Shown in pieces: positions 43,278-56,458 of a DNA stretch of 64,000 nucleotides; position 1 is the stretch's first letter; every line of letters begins with the position of its first letter. Both the position numbers and the translations under genes were made by a program. This DNA is from Neoarius graeffei. Lineage: Eukaryota > Chordata > Actinopteri > Siluriformes > Ariidae. The stretch lies in assembly GCF_027579695.1 (NCBI RefSeq), contig NC_083569.1, positions 76,743,149-76,807,148 on the forward strand. The letters run 5' to 3'. Below the pieces are notes generated by a model. It worked only from the letters and a program-made list of their open reading frames with translations. It did no database searches and was not told the origin of the DNA.

Positions 43278-44315
43278 GTAAGTTGTTCTGTGGTAGCAGA
43301 TGTCAGTAATGTTTCTTCATAATATTTAATATTAACTTTTTTTGTAGTTTGAAAATAGTTTATGAAAGTATTTAATTGAATTTTCGGCATATTCGTGTAT
43401 TTAAGTTTGTTTTGCGCCTCAGCAGATATGTTTCTAGTTTGCTAGTCAACTTTCGATATCGTTGCGTTTGCAAAATGAAGTTATTTGAAGCTTGAACTGA
43501 AATTATATTCAGTAAAACCGAGATAAATATTTTCTAGTTTGGGTTACTAAAAATCCCCTTTCGATATATTAAAAAATTAAAGTAAAATAATAAGTTTTCC
43601 CGGTTAACAGTGTTCCCTCAGCCTGTTTGTCGGTTAGCCACCACGCTAAAGCCACCGGCGCCATTTTGAGTTGCTGCCTCGCGCCTTTCCGCCATTCATT
43701 GTACTCTACAAATACTGACCCGAAACTCCGAATGCACGATCATAAGTCTTCCGCATATAATCTAAATTGTAATACATATCTCATAAATCTACTTTTTTTA
43801 ATAAAAGTTGTCGAGATTTTATTGTGAATTGGTGCCTCGTTGGCCGGATTAGCATTAGCAACTTGGCATTAGCAACTTGGTATTAGCAAGCTAGCCAGGT
43901 GAAGAAGTTTCTCGAAGCAGGCGGTAGGAAATCCTACACCAAGTCGGATTAATAACCGCTCTTAATCCGTCGTGTCCAGGTTTGTGCTTTTAAATGAAGT
44001 CTATTCTCAAATGTTTGTTTTGCGGACGCCACCTTTATCATGGCACCTTGTACTATAACGAGTTGTGTAATCGAGTAAACGTGTCTTCGAAGAGGAAATG
44101 CGGCCTAGTGCTTCAGATTAAGGTCTACCATGAAGCTCTGCGTTTCAAAAGAACCGGTGATATTAGTTAATCCAAATAAGAGGGAGTGGGTGGATGGGTT
44201 ACTTTTTTTTGCTTTTTTTTTTTTTTTTTTTTAAATAATATAAATAAATCTCCCTAATCAACCATCTCCATTTGGCACAGTGTGTTTCAGGCTCAGCTTT
44301 CTGTTTACCCAAACA

Positions 44316-45450
44316 ATGGTGAAGATCTTCGTTGGGAATCTGCCACCCCAGGCAGAGAGTGATGAAATCAAAGCCCTTTTTGCTCAGTATGGCACGGTCA
44401 CGGAGTGTGCCATCATCAAGAACTTTGCCTTCGTCCATATGGATGATCGCAAGAATGCGACAAAGGCCATACGCAACCTCCATTTGTACAAGCTACATGG
44501 CACCCCTATTAATGTTGAGGCCAGCCATGGCAAAAACCAGGGTCCAGTCAAGCTGCATGTGGCCAATGTTGAGAAAGGTGCTGAGGATGAGCTCAGGGCT
44601 CTGTTTGAAGAGTATGGAACAGTATCTGAGTGTTCCATTATAAAAAACTTCGCGTTTATACACATGAACAACTCTGATGAGGCCATGGATGCCATTAAGG
44701 GTTTGGACAACTCTGATTTCCAAGGTATGTAATTCTCAGCTTTTGAGTTTGTGTGCCTGTGATGAACCTCAATTTTGACGTTTTTGTAACAGCCTGATTT
44801 TTTTTTTTCTTGATTTTCCAGGCAAACGGATTCATGTTCAACTCTCCAAAAGCCGGCCGCGAGGAGATGAGGATGGTTACGGCCCTCCAGAAAGAGGGGG
44901 CTATTGGCCACCCCGTTTCCCTGGTGACCACCCCCAGCCAGGGCCTCCTGGCTTTGGCAGAGGCCGATTTGGTCCTCCTGGTTACCCCCCTGCCCCTCCT
45001 CCACCCCCACCCCCTCCACCCAGACGCCCCCCCTTTCCTGGGGGTGGCTATAGCGGGGAACGTGATGGCAATGGGGTAGTGGATTATTATGAGAAATATC
45101 GAGCTCGTCCCTTTGGCATGTCCTCGTATGAGGATCGCCGTATGGGCGGCATTCCACCACCCCCGCCACCCCCCTCAGGCATGATGAGGGAGCGCATGCC
45201 CCCTTCCAATCTCGACCCTTACGATCGACGCCCTCTCCCTCCCCCGCCGTCTTCGTTTTACCGCGATCGTAGTCCCATTGGAAGGGCACCGCCGGCCCCT
45301 CCAGCGTCTGCTGGAAATGGCTATTCATATGAGCGCTCCCGTCTCTCCCCACTTTCCATGTCTCGGAACCCAATGTACAATGCGCCTCGTTCCAGGGACC
45401 CCTACGGTGAAAGGGTGCCTCCGCCACCACCTGCGCGCTATACATACTAA
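44316..45450 (+). CDS. RBM4-family protein without zinc knuckle
   Basis: Coding exons 44316-44724 and 44822-45450, 345 aa. Acceptor tgtttcag at 44290 precedes the 5' end of the first coding exon; donor caag|gtatgt and acceptor ttttccag|GC split the Gly codon of [14 protein letters not shown]1 covers residues 2-70 ([15 protein letters not shown]) and RRM2 about 76-145 ([18 protein letters not shown]). Where paralogues have SRLRTxPGMG-CCHC, this protein reads [20 protein letters not shown], then a Pro/Gly-rich tail with PPPPPPPPP runs, [26 protein letters not shown], and RYTY at the end. RBM4 proteins bind RNA in nucleus and cytoplasm and control alternative splicing and translation. The two-RRM layout with no CCHC could recall RBM14, but the tail motifs are shared with the two RBM4 genes downstream. 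Confidence 0.9.
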
Positions 45451-45478
45451 AGTGAATCTCTACACTTGTGTACCCAAG

Positions 45479-45797
45479 GTGAGGTATAAGGGGCTTAAGT
45501 GTTTTCCTAAAGCAAGCTCCAGTCTTTCACTTCAACTTGCGTTGCGCGCTGTTGATTGATGCGTAACGTGAGGGGAATGCATAATATTAAGCTGTATCAG
45601 CTAATGTAATTTAATACTAAGCCTAAAGTGAACTGACCATAGCGTCAAGCTAAGATGCGTAAAGGTAAACTAAATTTGCGAAAAGTCAATATTGTGTGTG
45701 TAGTGTATATAGTATTAAGACACAGTGGACTTGATCAGTGTAGTATCATAAATGGTTCTCCTAGGCACTTGACTCATGTGGTTTGCTCTCTTTTCAG
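45479..45797 (+). other. Probable 3' UTR intron of rbm4-like gene 1
   Basis: Donor cccaag|gtgagg 28 bases after the stop and acceptor ctcttttcag|gtgtaa. A similarly placed intron is seen in the second gene. The short stop-to-junction distance would not be expected to trigger nonsense-mediated decay. Confidence 0.65.
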
Positions 45798-46414
45798 GTG
45801 TAATTTATTCGACAAGATCGTCGTCGTTGTCTCCAGGTGCACATGACGCGATTCGCCCCTCGTCTGACGGAGCGCGTTTCGTTTGCCTGCGCCTCGCTTA
45901 TCAGAAGAGTTCTAGTGCGGACTTCACGCTTTAAACTTAAAATGATTTTACCCGACTCAGTTTCGTCCTCTTGCATAAACTGTAATGATTTGCTCATTCT
46001 GTTCGGCTTGTTTTTTTTACTGTATAGAGTTCAGTAGTTTATTGGACTGAAGGCAAGCAGAAAAGTTAAGTTTTAGATCTTGTCAAGCCGTTTAATTCTT
46101 AAAGCTGTTTTGTTCAAACTTGTGTACACTTTGTGACTTTTTTTCCTTTCTGTGAGATCAAAACGTTTTGTTTTTATTTGAAACCCTTTCCTTCCCTCTT
46201 TTTGTTTTTGTTCAACCCTGTAACAACGTTTGAACAAGTGCCACGTCTAGAATTAATGGGTACACACGTGCGCCTTGCGATCTAAATATTGAATAGATCA
46301 GCAATAATTACGACTACTGTTCAGTTGAGGTTTTTCCTCTTAGATTCAAGTTTAGTCAGAATGGCATCCCCTCTGATACGATGTACTCTTTTAGGGACCG
46401 TTTCTTTCTTTTTA

Positions 46415-46420
46415 AATAAA
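46415..46420 (+). terminator. Polyadenylation signal of rbm4-like gene 1
   Basis: AATAAA about 970 bases after the stop (620 into the last exon), followed by GT-rich sequence. Confidence 0.6.
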
Positions 46421-47930
46421 ATGTCTCACACTAATGCGTCGATTTGTTTATTTTTATTTGTCTTCCCTTTTGAAACCTCATTTAAGCACAAATAATCCAG
46501 TGTGTCAGTTTGAAGGTGATGCGTCATTTGGGCGTGCGTGGGAGAAGTGCAACACTTGACTTCCTGCTGGCTCATTAATGCAGCATATTGCAGTGAAATG
46601 TGAATATATAATTTATGACGCCTTGTTAAGCGATGCTCGCTATTAAATTGTGCCCCTCGTATCCATCCTGACTCAAAGCTACTTGCTTCCATATGCCCAA
46701 CAGCCATAGCTCACATTTCTATCCTCTGAATGCTGTAAGCCTGAATTGTGGTTAACATTTGAAAAAGTTGAAGCACTTGAAAACACAATCAGCCCTTCAC
46801 TGAATTAAGAGGTTTGAATGTTGATTGACACGAACTCAGGTAAGTTGATTGTGGTGTTTAATGCTCTTGTATGTCTTTGGAAGTGAAAGAAAAGCAATAG
46901 GGCTGTTGTGTAGCAGGAAACTTGAGATTTTACTTAAAGTTCTTTCCCAAAACATGTTTTCTCTAAGAGTGGGTGGGGCTAGCTTGTTTTAAAACATGCA
47001 TATAAAAGTATAAACTTCAGCTGCCTGTTAATGGGTCTGGAAAAACAAGACAGTGCTGTTTGAGGGTGTGTTTAATGTATATATGAACATACAAAACTTG
47101 GAAAAGCTGGCTGATCAGGTAACCATAATCATGACTGGACATCTAGTACAGGGTAGCAGAGTGTGAGTTCATTCTTTCAAGCTACATGCATGTTTTGTTT
47201 TATATTTATATATGGGGTTGTTACTTAGGTGTGGGGATTTGTGAACATTTTGTAAACTTTTTAGAGAACTGTTTTAATAAAGTTAAATGCATGCAGGTCA
47301 TATATTGGTGTATTTTTCAGACGATCTTCCATTCATGAAATTTTACAGTTTAAAAAAAAAAAACACAATGAATGAATAAAGGATTTGGGCAGAAGTTGTG
47401 TACTGTGCTTTTTCAATCTCCATGGAATCCTGTTCAGAATGAGAATCAGAATCAGGTTTAGTACCAAGTGTGTTCTGATATGCAAGGAATTTTGCTTTGG
47501 TGCTTGATCAGGTAAGATAGAAGAACTTGGTGAAGATATAAAAATAGTTATATACATTGAATTAAAAAATAATAATACTTTTAAGAAGCCTGAATATACA
47601 AGTTTGATAAAGTGGACATATTTAAAGGGTAGGGGCAGTTTTGAACCTGGAATGAATACAAGATAAAAGTGATGTATAAATAAAAGAATGTAAAGCCGTA
47701 AACTGTTAGTTTTAAGTCTTTTAATAGCGATAATATTTTGCAGAGCGATAGCTACGTCATCACTGTCACCCTGATAAATGACTTTCATGATAAAATAATA
47801 GTAAGCTGCTTTTTTTTAAATAAACCCTGGTAACCTAGGGTATAATTAATTACCGTTTAGTTTCTTAATGTGATGTAAAACCTGCGTGTGTGAAAAATAT
47901 ATATGGGGTTTTCTTTGCCCTTTTTTTTTT
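46421..47930. other. Intergenic; one LINE 3' end
   Basis: 47440-47660 holds an inverted 'gaatcagaatcaggttta..ttgctttggtgcttgatc' LINE tail. Otherwise AT-rich with no exon recognised. Confidence 0.45.
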
Positions 47931-47939
47931 CAACGCCGT

Positions 47940-48038
47940 TTGGTGCGCCCCCCTGTACCGGAAGTGCTCTATCGACTTCCTGACGACGCCATTTCGTGAT
48001 TTATTCATTTGGCGGTTGTTTTCGTCGTGGTATCTAAG
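47940..48038 (+). promoter_or_regulatory. Promoter and 5' exon of the second rbm4 gene
   Basis: accggaagtg (ETS) and gacgccatttcg (inverted YY1-type) precede a donor tctaag|gtaaga at 48038/48039. TATA-less. Confidence 0.55.
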
Positions 48039-48606
48039 GTAAGAAATGGATGTTTGAAACGAATGTTTTGTCTTGTGTTTATTTTGAAAGAAAAAAAAGA
48101 AAGCAATTAATGAGTGTTTGTTCTATAATATAAGTGTCTAATCGGATATTTGTTCCTGTTTCTTCCGGGTTTGTTTGCGGGAAGCTAACTTGGTTAGCTA
48201 GCTTCGCTAACTTTTAATGGCCGCATGTTGATAAGACGGGTTTACTCAAGAGTTTATAAAAATCCGCCGACCTGGCTGACGGGTAAACAGTTTTTACATC
48301 TTGTTTAGGATATTATTAGACGGTTTTGGGTAGTTTTAGTGGTTTTGCGAGTGAACCACTGAGGGCTGGGTCGTCGTAGATGGTGGTGTTACTCAGGAAA
48401 AGTAAGTCGTCAAACTCTTCTTTATCAAGAGATTTGATCTTATAAACAAACACCGGAATTTAATTTAATTTAAAGCCGAGGCGACCGAGAAATACCGACC
48501 CTAAACTGGTGTTTATTACTACTAATACTAATAAAGCTAGTGCAACTTGTCTATGGTGTTGGCTAGCTAGGCCATTAGATCCTACTTTACATAGTGGGTT
48601 GTGTGG

Positions 48607-48950
48607 ATTAGATTAGATAGAACTTTATTGATCCCTTTGGGAGGGTTCCCTCAGGGAAACTAAGATTCCAACAGCATCATTACAGATAGAGAGAGAACTT
48701 CTAGATAAATTAAGTATTTACATATACAAATATAAAAAGAATAAGATATGGGGAAGGGGGGGAAGAAAAAAAAGTGGGCCAGCAGGAGAGGTAGCCTATT
48801 GCACATTTGTTCAGTATTGCTTATTGTCAGGCGAGGCTACTGCTCCTTCTCTTCCCGTCCCGTGTCCTCCTGTTCCCCCTCCTCTCCCCCAGAGAGGAGT
48901 TGTACAGTCTGATGGCGTGAGGGACAAAGGAGTTTAAGTCTGTTCCTCAT
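48607..48950 (-). mobile_element. LINE 3' end in rbm4 intron 1
   Basis: 'aactttattgatccctttgg' is the inverted 3' end of an L2/Rex-like LINE; further in, the minus strand encodes SFVPHAIRLYNSSL, the end of its pol protein. Short 5'-truncated copy. Confidence 0.8.
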
Positions 48951-49132
48951 AAATCATATATTAAAGTTTTAAAAAGTGCAAGTACTAACCCCTGAGCTCA
49001 GCAGACTTGGGTTCAATTAATCATAAAATCAAGTGTTAGCAAGCTAGCTGAACCACATCGCTCTTCAAAACTTGTATAACGTGAATTTCGCAACTATACT
49101 TTCTACCCAGGAACAATAAATCGGCAGTAAAG

Positions 49133-50617
49133 ATGGTTAAGATCTTTGTCGGCAACCTTACTACTGGTACGACCAAAGAAGACCTGCACAGTCTTTTCTC
49201 GCAGTATGGCAAAGTAGCGGAGAGCGACGTGCTGAGAAACTTTGGCTTTGTGCACATGGATTCCCAAAAGGAAGCTGAGGAGGCCGTCCGTAAACTGCAC
49301 CACCATGAGCTGAACGGGCAGCCCATAAATGTGGAGTTGAGTCGAGGGAAGTACAAAGGAACCACCAAACTCCACGTAGGCAACATTAGCAGTAGCTGCA
49401 CTAATCAGGAGCTGCGGGACAAGTTTGAAGAGTTTGGCCCCGTGCTTGAGTGCGACATTGTGAAGGATTATGCCTTTGTCCACATGGAGCGAAGAGAAGA
49501 TGCCCTGGAGGCCATCAATATCCTGGACAACTCGACCTTTCAAGGTGAACTTCTTACAGAAAACGAAGAAAGGCAGTGCTATTCAAAGTTTTAAGTTTCT
49601 CTTGTTTAGTATTTCTAGTGATCTAGGTACATAATTCTTCCATCTATCTAAGAAGAACCTTTTTTTTTTTTTTAACGGTTACCGGGTCGCAGTACTTAAT
49701 TCCACCTAACTAATTATATTTGTTTTTAGTTTTTCTACATTTCATATGACGTTTCTAAATGTATTGCAGCTAGTTCTTGATTAGACTATGCAACATCCAC
49801 AGTGAGGTTTTGGGTTTTGTGATGGCAAAAGCGAAAGTTTATTTGACAATGTCTTGCGTGTCTTCTCTTCCTCTCATAAGGCAAGGTGATAAATGTACAA
49901 CTGTCCACCAGTCGCCTCCGCACTGTGCCTGGCATGGGAGACATAACCGGCTGTTACGTCTGCGGAGAACCCGGTCACTGGTCCAAAGACTGCAGGCGCG
50001 GTCAGAACGGTAACTATGGCGGCGGTCACATGGGGGGAATCCGTGCTGCCAGGGGTTTCCCTAGAGCAGGTCCTGTTTATGGCGGTGGAGGCCCTCCAGC
50101 ATTCCCCACCCGGAGCTATCCAGCGGCACTGCCCCCTGTCCCAGCAGTGAGCCACGCCCCCGGTTATGGGATTTCCCGAGAGTATGCTGGGGAAGCTCGG
50201 TACCTCAGCAAACCGGTGAGCGTCTTCATCGAGAGGCCCGCCTCGTACGAGCGTGACCGCTACACCAGCCCCATTGATTACTATGAGAAGTATCGGGCTC
50301 GGCCTTTTGGTGCTAGCTATCTCGAGGATAGACGTCTCTCCATTCCCCCCCCTCCCCCTCTCTCTTCTTCCTCTCTCTCAAGGATGCGGTTGGCTCCTTC
50401 CAGCCTTGACCCGTATGACCGACGCGCTCTACCGCCACCGTCCTCCGCGGCCTCGGCGTACTACGCGCGGGACCGTAGCCCGATCCGAAGAGTCGGCGCC
50501 GGCTCTGAGGGCTACTCGTATGAGCGCTCGCGTCTTTCCCCGGTTTCGAGGAGCAGCGCGTACGCCGTGTCGCGGGCCAGGGACACCCCCACCGACCGGG
50601 CTCGGTATGATTACTAA
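49133..50617 (+). CDS. rbm4: RBM4-family RNA-binding protein (second copy)
   Basis: Coding exons 49133-49544 and 49881-50617, 382 aa. Acceptor ctacccag|ga at 49110 opens the first coding exon; the next intron (caag|gtgaac .. cataag|GC) splits the same Gly codon as in the other two genes. RRM1 residues 2-72 ([17 protein letters not shown]), RRM2 78-148 ([28 protein letters not shown]), then [13 protein letters not shown] and a CCHC knuckle C162-C165-H170-C175 ([14 protein letters not shown]), the RBM4/LARK signature. The C-terminal half is Gly/Pro/Ser/Tyr-rich with [33 protein letters not shown] and a final RYDY; the Ala-runs of mammalian RBM4 are absent. Expected role: splice-site choice and translational control. 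Reading past the intron gives a short alternative end at 49594. Confidence 0.95.
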
Positions 50618-50634
50618 GCCGCGCGCATGCCAAG

Positions 50635-50864
50635 GTGAGCGAATGGGAGACCTGACTCAGCGTGATTTTTATTCTGATCGCAAGGATGTTTTGCGATGCA
50701 CATTTCACTGACTGTGTTTTTAAGAGCAACTAAATATGATTATGTACCACGTCAAGTGTTTTTTAAAGTCATTAAAGGGAAAGAATTTTTCTCTCGGGTT
50801 ATGTAGCTAAGTCTGATGGGTGGTTTTGAGAAATGTATCTCATAAACTTGTTCTGTTTTTCCAG
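50635..50864 (+). other. Probable 3' UTR intron of the second rbm4 gene
   Basis: Donor gccaag|gtgagc 17 bases after the stop; acceptor tttttccag|gtgctt. Confidence 0.65.
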
Positions 50865-53050
50865 GTGCTTTGAAACAGCAGGACTTTCTTTTAGCGATCA
50901 TTCCCTCCACCTTCCTCTGGTCAACAAATATTTCTGGAGGCCCGATTGGATCTGAAAGAAGCGGGACGAAGAAGACTCACCTGTTATCGTTTAGTCGCTT
51001 TCAGCTTATGAATGTTTAACATTTATCAGACTTACTAGAACTGTTAAGATCTTTCTTTTCTGCAGAGCCCAGTGTGAATTATAAATTCTTATTCTGAATT
51101 TTTTTTTTTTTTTTTGTTCAAGTCTTTGTAAGAATTTTCTTGCATGATTCTTTTCAGTTTTTGCGGATTTCTTCTACACTATTTTAAAGTCTTTCACACA
51201 CATTGAGAAACTGAGTTGTTTTGCTTTTGACCTGATGTGATCTATCATTTAGTTACTTTTAGTGTGTTTTGTTTGTTTGGAGGGTCCAATTCAGTCAGTT
51301 TCAAGATTTACTTCAATTTCATTTAGCAAGAATTACATGTCACGTAATGACAATCTGTTTTAGTTTTGGAAGTAACTGTTGAAGCTTTTTTTTTTTCCTT
51401 TTCCCCCTCCAAGCTTTATGGTGAAACTGAAACCCAGAACAAACATTCCTGTTACATTCGTTCTTTATCCCTGATTTATCACCTGTTTGCTTGTTAATTT
51501 TTCATTATGTACACCTAAGTAGGGAGCTGAAACAACATGAGTGGTTAATTGAGATGATCAAATAACTGCAAGATTCTGGTTAGGGGTGTGTGTTTTGTTT
51601 GTTTTTTGTGGAATTGGATGTGAGTTAGAGTTTGATTCAAACTAGAGTACATCAAGCATTTAATTTGTAACAGTAAAGAAAGGATTAGTTTATCTCCACA
51701 CACACTTGCTTTAAATACAGCCTGGTTCATTTGGCAAAAGGATATTGAGTAAGAGTGCACGTCATAACCCAGTGCTGGATGATTTGACAAACTGGTACTT
51801 GGACAGAGTTTGCCTCATGGGTGTGTATGGTGAAAAGTTGAAGTAGGGCTGTACATACAAGTCAAGTAAGACTGAGTAAATATGGAAATGTGATAACCAA
51901 CTGTCACTCGGGGCTCAGTTCACCTTTGAAACTGCTGATGTGTGTAATTTCTATGTGGGTGCCCTGGTAAGATCTGAGGTGTTTATAAATTTGATTTCTC
52001 TTATAAAACTCCACACTTGACTTATCTTTTTTTTTTAATAATAAACCAAGGCGTTATGGTGAAAATTGTTGTGCGATAAGTTGTCAACCATAAAACATAG
52101 ACCTTACTCCCTTAAACTAACATCTCTCCAGTTCAATCTGGTCCCCCTGGCTACTCACTGAAATTGTACCTCTCTTCCAGGTAATGAACTCCAAGCGTGT
52201 TAGTGGTGATGTACACAACTTAAGTGCCTGATTTATTTAAATAAAAATATAGTTACTTTGTAATGACTTGGAGCAGCGCAATATTGACAAAGCAGTGAAA
52301 ATGACACATTTGAAAACGCAAATTGAGCACAAACAAGTGTGCATAAGTGCTTAGTCCAAAGACTAAAAAAAACCCTAATTTTCACTCAGCTGTGGAGGAA
52401 AGACCTCTGATGTACAAACACTTGCCATGTACAGTCCGATAGTTACGTTCCGTACCAGTGGTTCTCAAAGTGAGGTCTGGGGAAAATACAACCTACAATT
52501 ATCAAAGCTATTATATTTATTAAGTATTCACAGTTACAGCATTTTATCAAATGTTATCTAGGAGATGCTCTATAGTCTCCGATCATCTATATCCTCATGC
52601 TTGTACAAAATAGATCATGGTTGAAGAACATGCATCAAGCAAAAACCTGATTGGAGAGAAGTTAAAAAAATAAAGAAAAAATAAGAATAACTCGATGCCT
52701 CCACACTCCACATCAGTATGCCATCTGACCAAAAGTTTGTGAATATTATTGTGGTCAGGCATTGATACAAGTTGAGGAGGTCTGGGGGGCAGTCAGTATT
52801 GCAGTTCATCTGAAAGGTGCTCAGTGGGGCTGAGGCCCGGGCTCTGTGTAGGATATTGCTTCGAAGAGATGCGGAGAATGTTGAGGATGGAGCTGCCAGG
52901 CACACAAAGGCCAAAGAGGAGATGCATGGATGTAAGAGAGGACATGAAAGTGGTAGAGAAGGATGCAGAAGACAGAGCAATGGAGACGAAAGATCCACCC
53001 CGAATCAGGAGCAGCCAAAAGAAGAAGAAGCGGTCTTCAAGTGAAAAGTG
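50865..53050 (+). other. 3' UTR and intergenic sequence
   Basis: The T-rich first part is probably the last exon of the second rbm4 gene. I cannot choose its polyadenylation site. A lone hAT-like end (cagtggttctcaaagtg) is at 52457. No coding exon recognised. Confidence 0.45.
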
Positions 53051-53058
53051 TAATTCTA

Positions 53059-54622
53059 CAACCCCGATTCCAAAAAAGTTGGGACAAAGTACAAATTGTA
53101 AATAAAAACGGAATGCAATGATGTGGAAGTTTCAAAATTCCATATTTTATTCAGAATAGAACATAGATGACATATCAAATGTTTAAACTAAGAAAATGTA
53201 TCATTTAAAGAGAAAAATTAGGTGATTTTAAATTTCATAACACATCTCAAAAAAGTTGGGACAAGGCCATGTTTACCACTGTGAGACATCCCCTTTTCTC
53301 TTTACAACAGTCTGTAAACGTCTGGGGACTGAGGAGACAAGTTGCTCAAGTTTAGGGATAGGAATGTTAACCCATTCTTGTCTAATGTAGGATTCTAGTT
53401 GCTCAACTGTCTTAGGTCTTTTTTGTCGTATCTTCCGTTTTATGATGCACCAAATGTTTTCTATGGGTGAAAGATCTGGACTGCAGGCTGGCCAGTTCAG
53501 TACCCGGACCCTTCTTCTACGCAGCCATGATGCTGTAATTGATGCAGTTTGGCATTGTCATGTTGGAAAATGCAAGGTCTTCCCTGAAAGAGACGTCGTC
53601 TGGATGGGAGCATATGTTGCTCTAGAACCTGGATATCTTTCAGCATTGATGGTGTCTTTCCAGATGTGTAAGCTGCCCATGCCACATCCACTAATGCAAC
53701 CCCATACCATCAAAGATGCAGGCTTCTGAACTGAGTGCTGATAACAACTTGGGTCGTCTTTCTCCTCTTTAGTCCGAATGACACGACATCCCTGATTTCC
53801 ATAAAGAACTTCAAATTTTGATTCATCTGACCACAGAACAGTTTTCCACTTTGCCACAGTCCATTTTAAATGAGCCTTGGCCCAGAGAAGACGTCTGCAC
53901 TTCTGGATCATGTTTAGATACGGCTTCTTCTTTGAACTATAGAGTTTTAGCTGGCAACAGCGGATGGCACGGTGAATTGTATTCACAGATAATGTTCTCT
54001 GGAAATATTCCTGAGCCTATTTTGTGATTTCCAATACAGAAGCATACCTGTATGTGATGCAGTGCCGTCTAAGGGCCCGAAGATCACGGGCACCCAGTAT
54101 GGTTTTCCGGCCTTGACCCTTACGCACAGAGATTCTTCCAGATTCTCTGAATCTTTTGATGATATTATGCACTGTAGATGATGATATGTTCAAACTCTTT
54201 GCAATTTTACACTGTCGAACTCCTTTCTGCTATTGCTCCACTATTTGTCGGCGCAGAATTAGGGGGATTGGTCATCCTCTTCCCATCTTTACTTCTGAGA
54301 GCTGCTGCCACTCCAAGATGCTCTTTTTATACCCAGTCATGTTAATGACCTATTGCCAATTGACCTAATGAGTTGCAATTTGGTCCTCCAGCTGTTCCTT
54401 TTTTGTACCTTTAACTTTTCCAGCCTCTTATTGCCCCTGTCCCAACTTTTTTGAGACGTGTTGCTGTCATGAAATTTCAAATGAGCCAATATTTGGCATG
54501 AAATTTCAAAATGTCTCACTTTCGACATTTGATATGTTGTCTATGTTGAAATTTGTAAATTATTGCATTCCGTTTTTATTTACAATTTGTACTTTGTCCC
54601 AACTTTTTTGGAATCGGGGTTG
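53059..54622 (-). mobile_element. Tc1-type transposon, decayed copy
   Basis: Same family and ends (caaccccgattccaaaaaag) as 34624-36229, in the opposite orientation, with TA at 53057-53058 and 54623-54624. 1564 bp. Confidence 0.95.
53273..54286 (-). pseudogene. Tc1 transposase, multiply broken
   Basis: Start MGRG at 54286 is followed at once by a stop (TGA for TCA), and there are several frameshifts; the longest open part is 53558-53986 (VNTIHRA.., [17 protein letters not shown].., [14 protein letters not shown]). The final residues (RKGDVSQ W then TAA at 53273) match the other copy. Useful as a reference for the first copy's ancestral codons. Confidence 0.9.
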
Positions 54623-55125
54623 TACAGTAAAAGGACACATCCGAGAAAATCAAGGACTTCCAACTGTGTGGCAACAGTTTTAGGAAGACCCATGTTGGTG
54701 TACGCAAACATTTGGTCACGTAGTAGAGTTAAAATGTACACATTAACGAATAATGAGTCGAAAGTTGGCTTGTGAATCTGATCAATAATGCAGTTTGTTC
54801 AAACAAATACACATGAAGGTGTGTGGACTTGTACTTGGTTCATATCGAGGACCTGGATGTGTTTTTCCCCCAATAGAGAGGACATTTTTGGGAAGTGAGG
54901 ACATTTTGACTGGTCCTTGATTTTTTTAAAAAGAGGGTTAAGAGTGAGTTTTAGGGTTCAGGTTAGAATTAGATCAGAGGCTAGGGACCTGAATGTGTTT
55001 TTTTCCCCAATAGAGGGGACATTTTTGGGAAGTGAGGACATATTCACTGGTCCTCACTTTTTTAAAAGAGGGTTAGGCGTAAGTTTTAGGGTTCAGGTTA
55101 GAATTAGGATAAGGGGCTAGGGACC

Positions 55126-55494
55126 TCATCTCATCATCTCTAGCCGCTTTATCCTTCTACAGGGTCGCAGGCAAGCTGGAGCCTATCCCAGCTGACTACG
55201 GGCGAAAGGCGGGGTACACCCTGGACAAGTCGCCAGGTCATCACAGGGCTAACACATAGACACAGACAACCATTCACACTCACATTCAGACCTACAGTCA
55301 ATTTAGAGTCACCAGTTAACCTAACCTGCATATCTTTGGACTGTGGGGGAAACCGGAGCACCCGGAGGAAACCCACACAGACACGGGGAGAACATGCAAA
55401 CTCCACACAGAAAGGCCCTCGCCGGCCACAGGGCTCGAACCCGGACCTTCTTGCTGTGAGGCGACGGTGCTAACCACTACACCATCGTGCCAGG
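55126..55494 (-). repeat. V-SINE copy 1 in the satellite
   Basis: Full minus-strand SINE flanked by ctagggacc (55117-55125, 55495-55503), a duplication of satellite sequence. Confidence 0.93.
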
Positions 55495-56458
55495 CTAGGG
55501 ACCCGAATGTGGTTTTTTTCCCCAATAGAGGGGACATTTTTGGGAAGTGAGGACATTTTGACTGGTCCTCACTTTTTTAAAAGAGGGTTAGGAGTAAGTT
55601 TTAGGGTTCAGGTTAGAATTAGGATAAGGGGCTAGGGGCCTGAATGTGTTTTTTCCCCAATAGAGGGGGACATTTTTGGGAAGTGAGGACATTTTGACTG
55701 GTCCTCACTTTTTTAAAAGAGGTTTAGGAGTAAGTTTTAGGGTTCAGGTTAGAATTAGGATAAGGAGCTAGGTACCTGAATGTGTTTTTTTCCCCAATAG
55801 AGGGGACATTTTTGGGAAATGAAGACATTTTGACTGGTCCTCACTTTTTAAAAGAGGGTTAGGAGTAAGTTTTAGGGTTCAGGTTAGAATTAGGATAAGG
55901 AGCTAGGGGCCCGAATGTGTTTTTTTCCCCAATAGAGGGGACATTTTTGGGAAGTGAGGACATTTTGACTGGTCCTCACTTTTTTAAAAGAGGGTTAGGA
56001 GTAAGTTTTAGGGTTCAGGTTAGAATTAGGATAAGGAACTAGGGACCTGAATGTGTTTTTTTTCCCCCAATAGAGGGGACATTTTTGGGAAGTGAGGACA
56101 TTTTGACTGGTCCTCACTTTTTTAAAAGAGGGTTAGGAGTAAGTTTTAGGGTTCAGGTTAGAATTAGGATAAGGAGCTAGGGACCTGAATGTGTTTTTTT
56201 TCCCCAATAGAGGGGACATTTTTGGGAAGTGAGGACATTTTGACTGGTCCTCACTTTTTTAAAAGAGGGTTAGGAGTAAGTTTTAGGGTTCAGGTTAGAA
56301 TTAGGATAAGGAGCTAGGGACCTGAATGTGTTTTTTTCCCCAATAGAGGGGACATTTTTGGGAAGTGAGGACATTTTGACTGGTCCTCACTTTTTTAAAA
56401 GAGGGTTAGGAGTAAGTTTTAGGGTTCAGGTTAGAATTAGGATAAGGGGCTAGGGACC

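Noticed and set aside
44384-45445. 353-aa frame opposite the first rbm4-like gene
   Set aside because: Antisense shadow of a GC-rich coding region; no domain and opposite a clearly spliced conserved gene.
47333-47788. 151-aa minus-strand frame
   Set aside because: Low-complexity AT-rich translation over a LINE tail; no family features.
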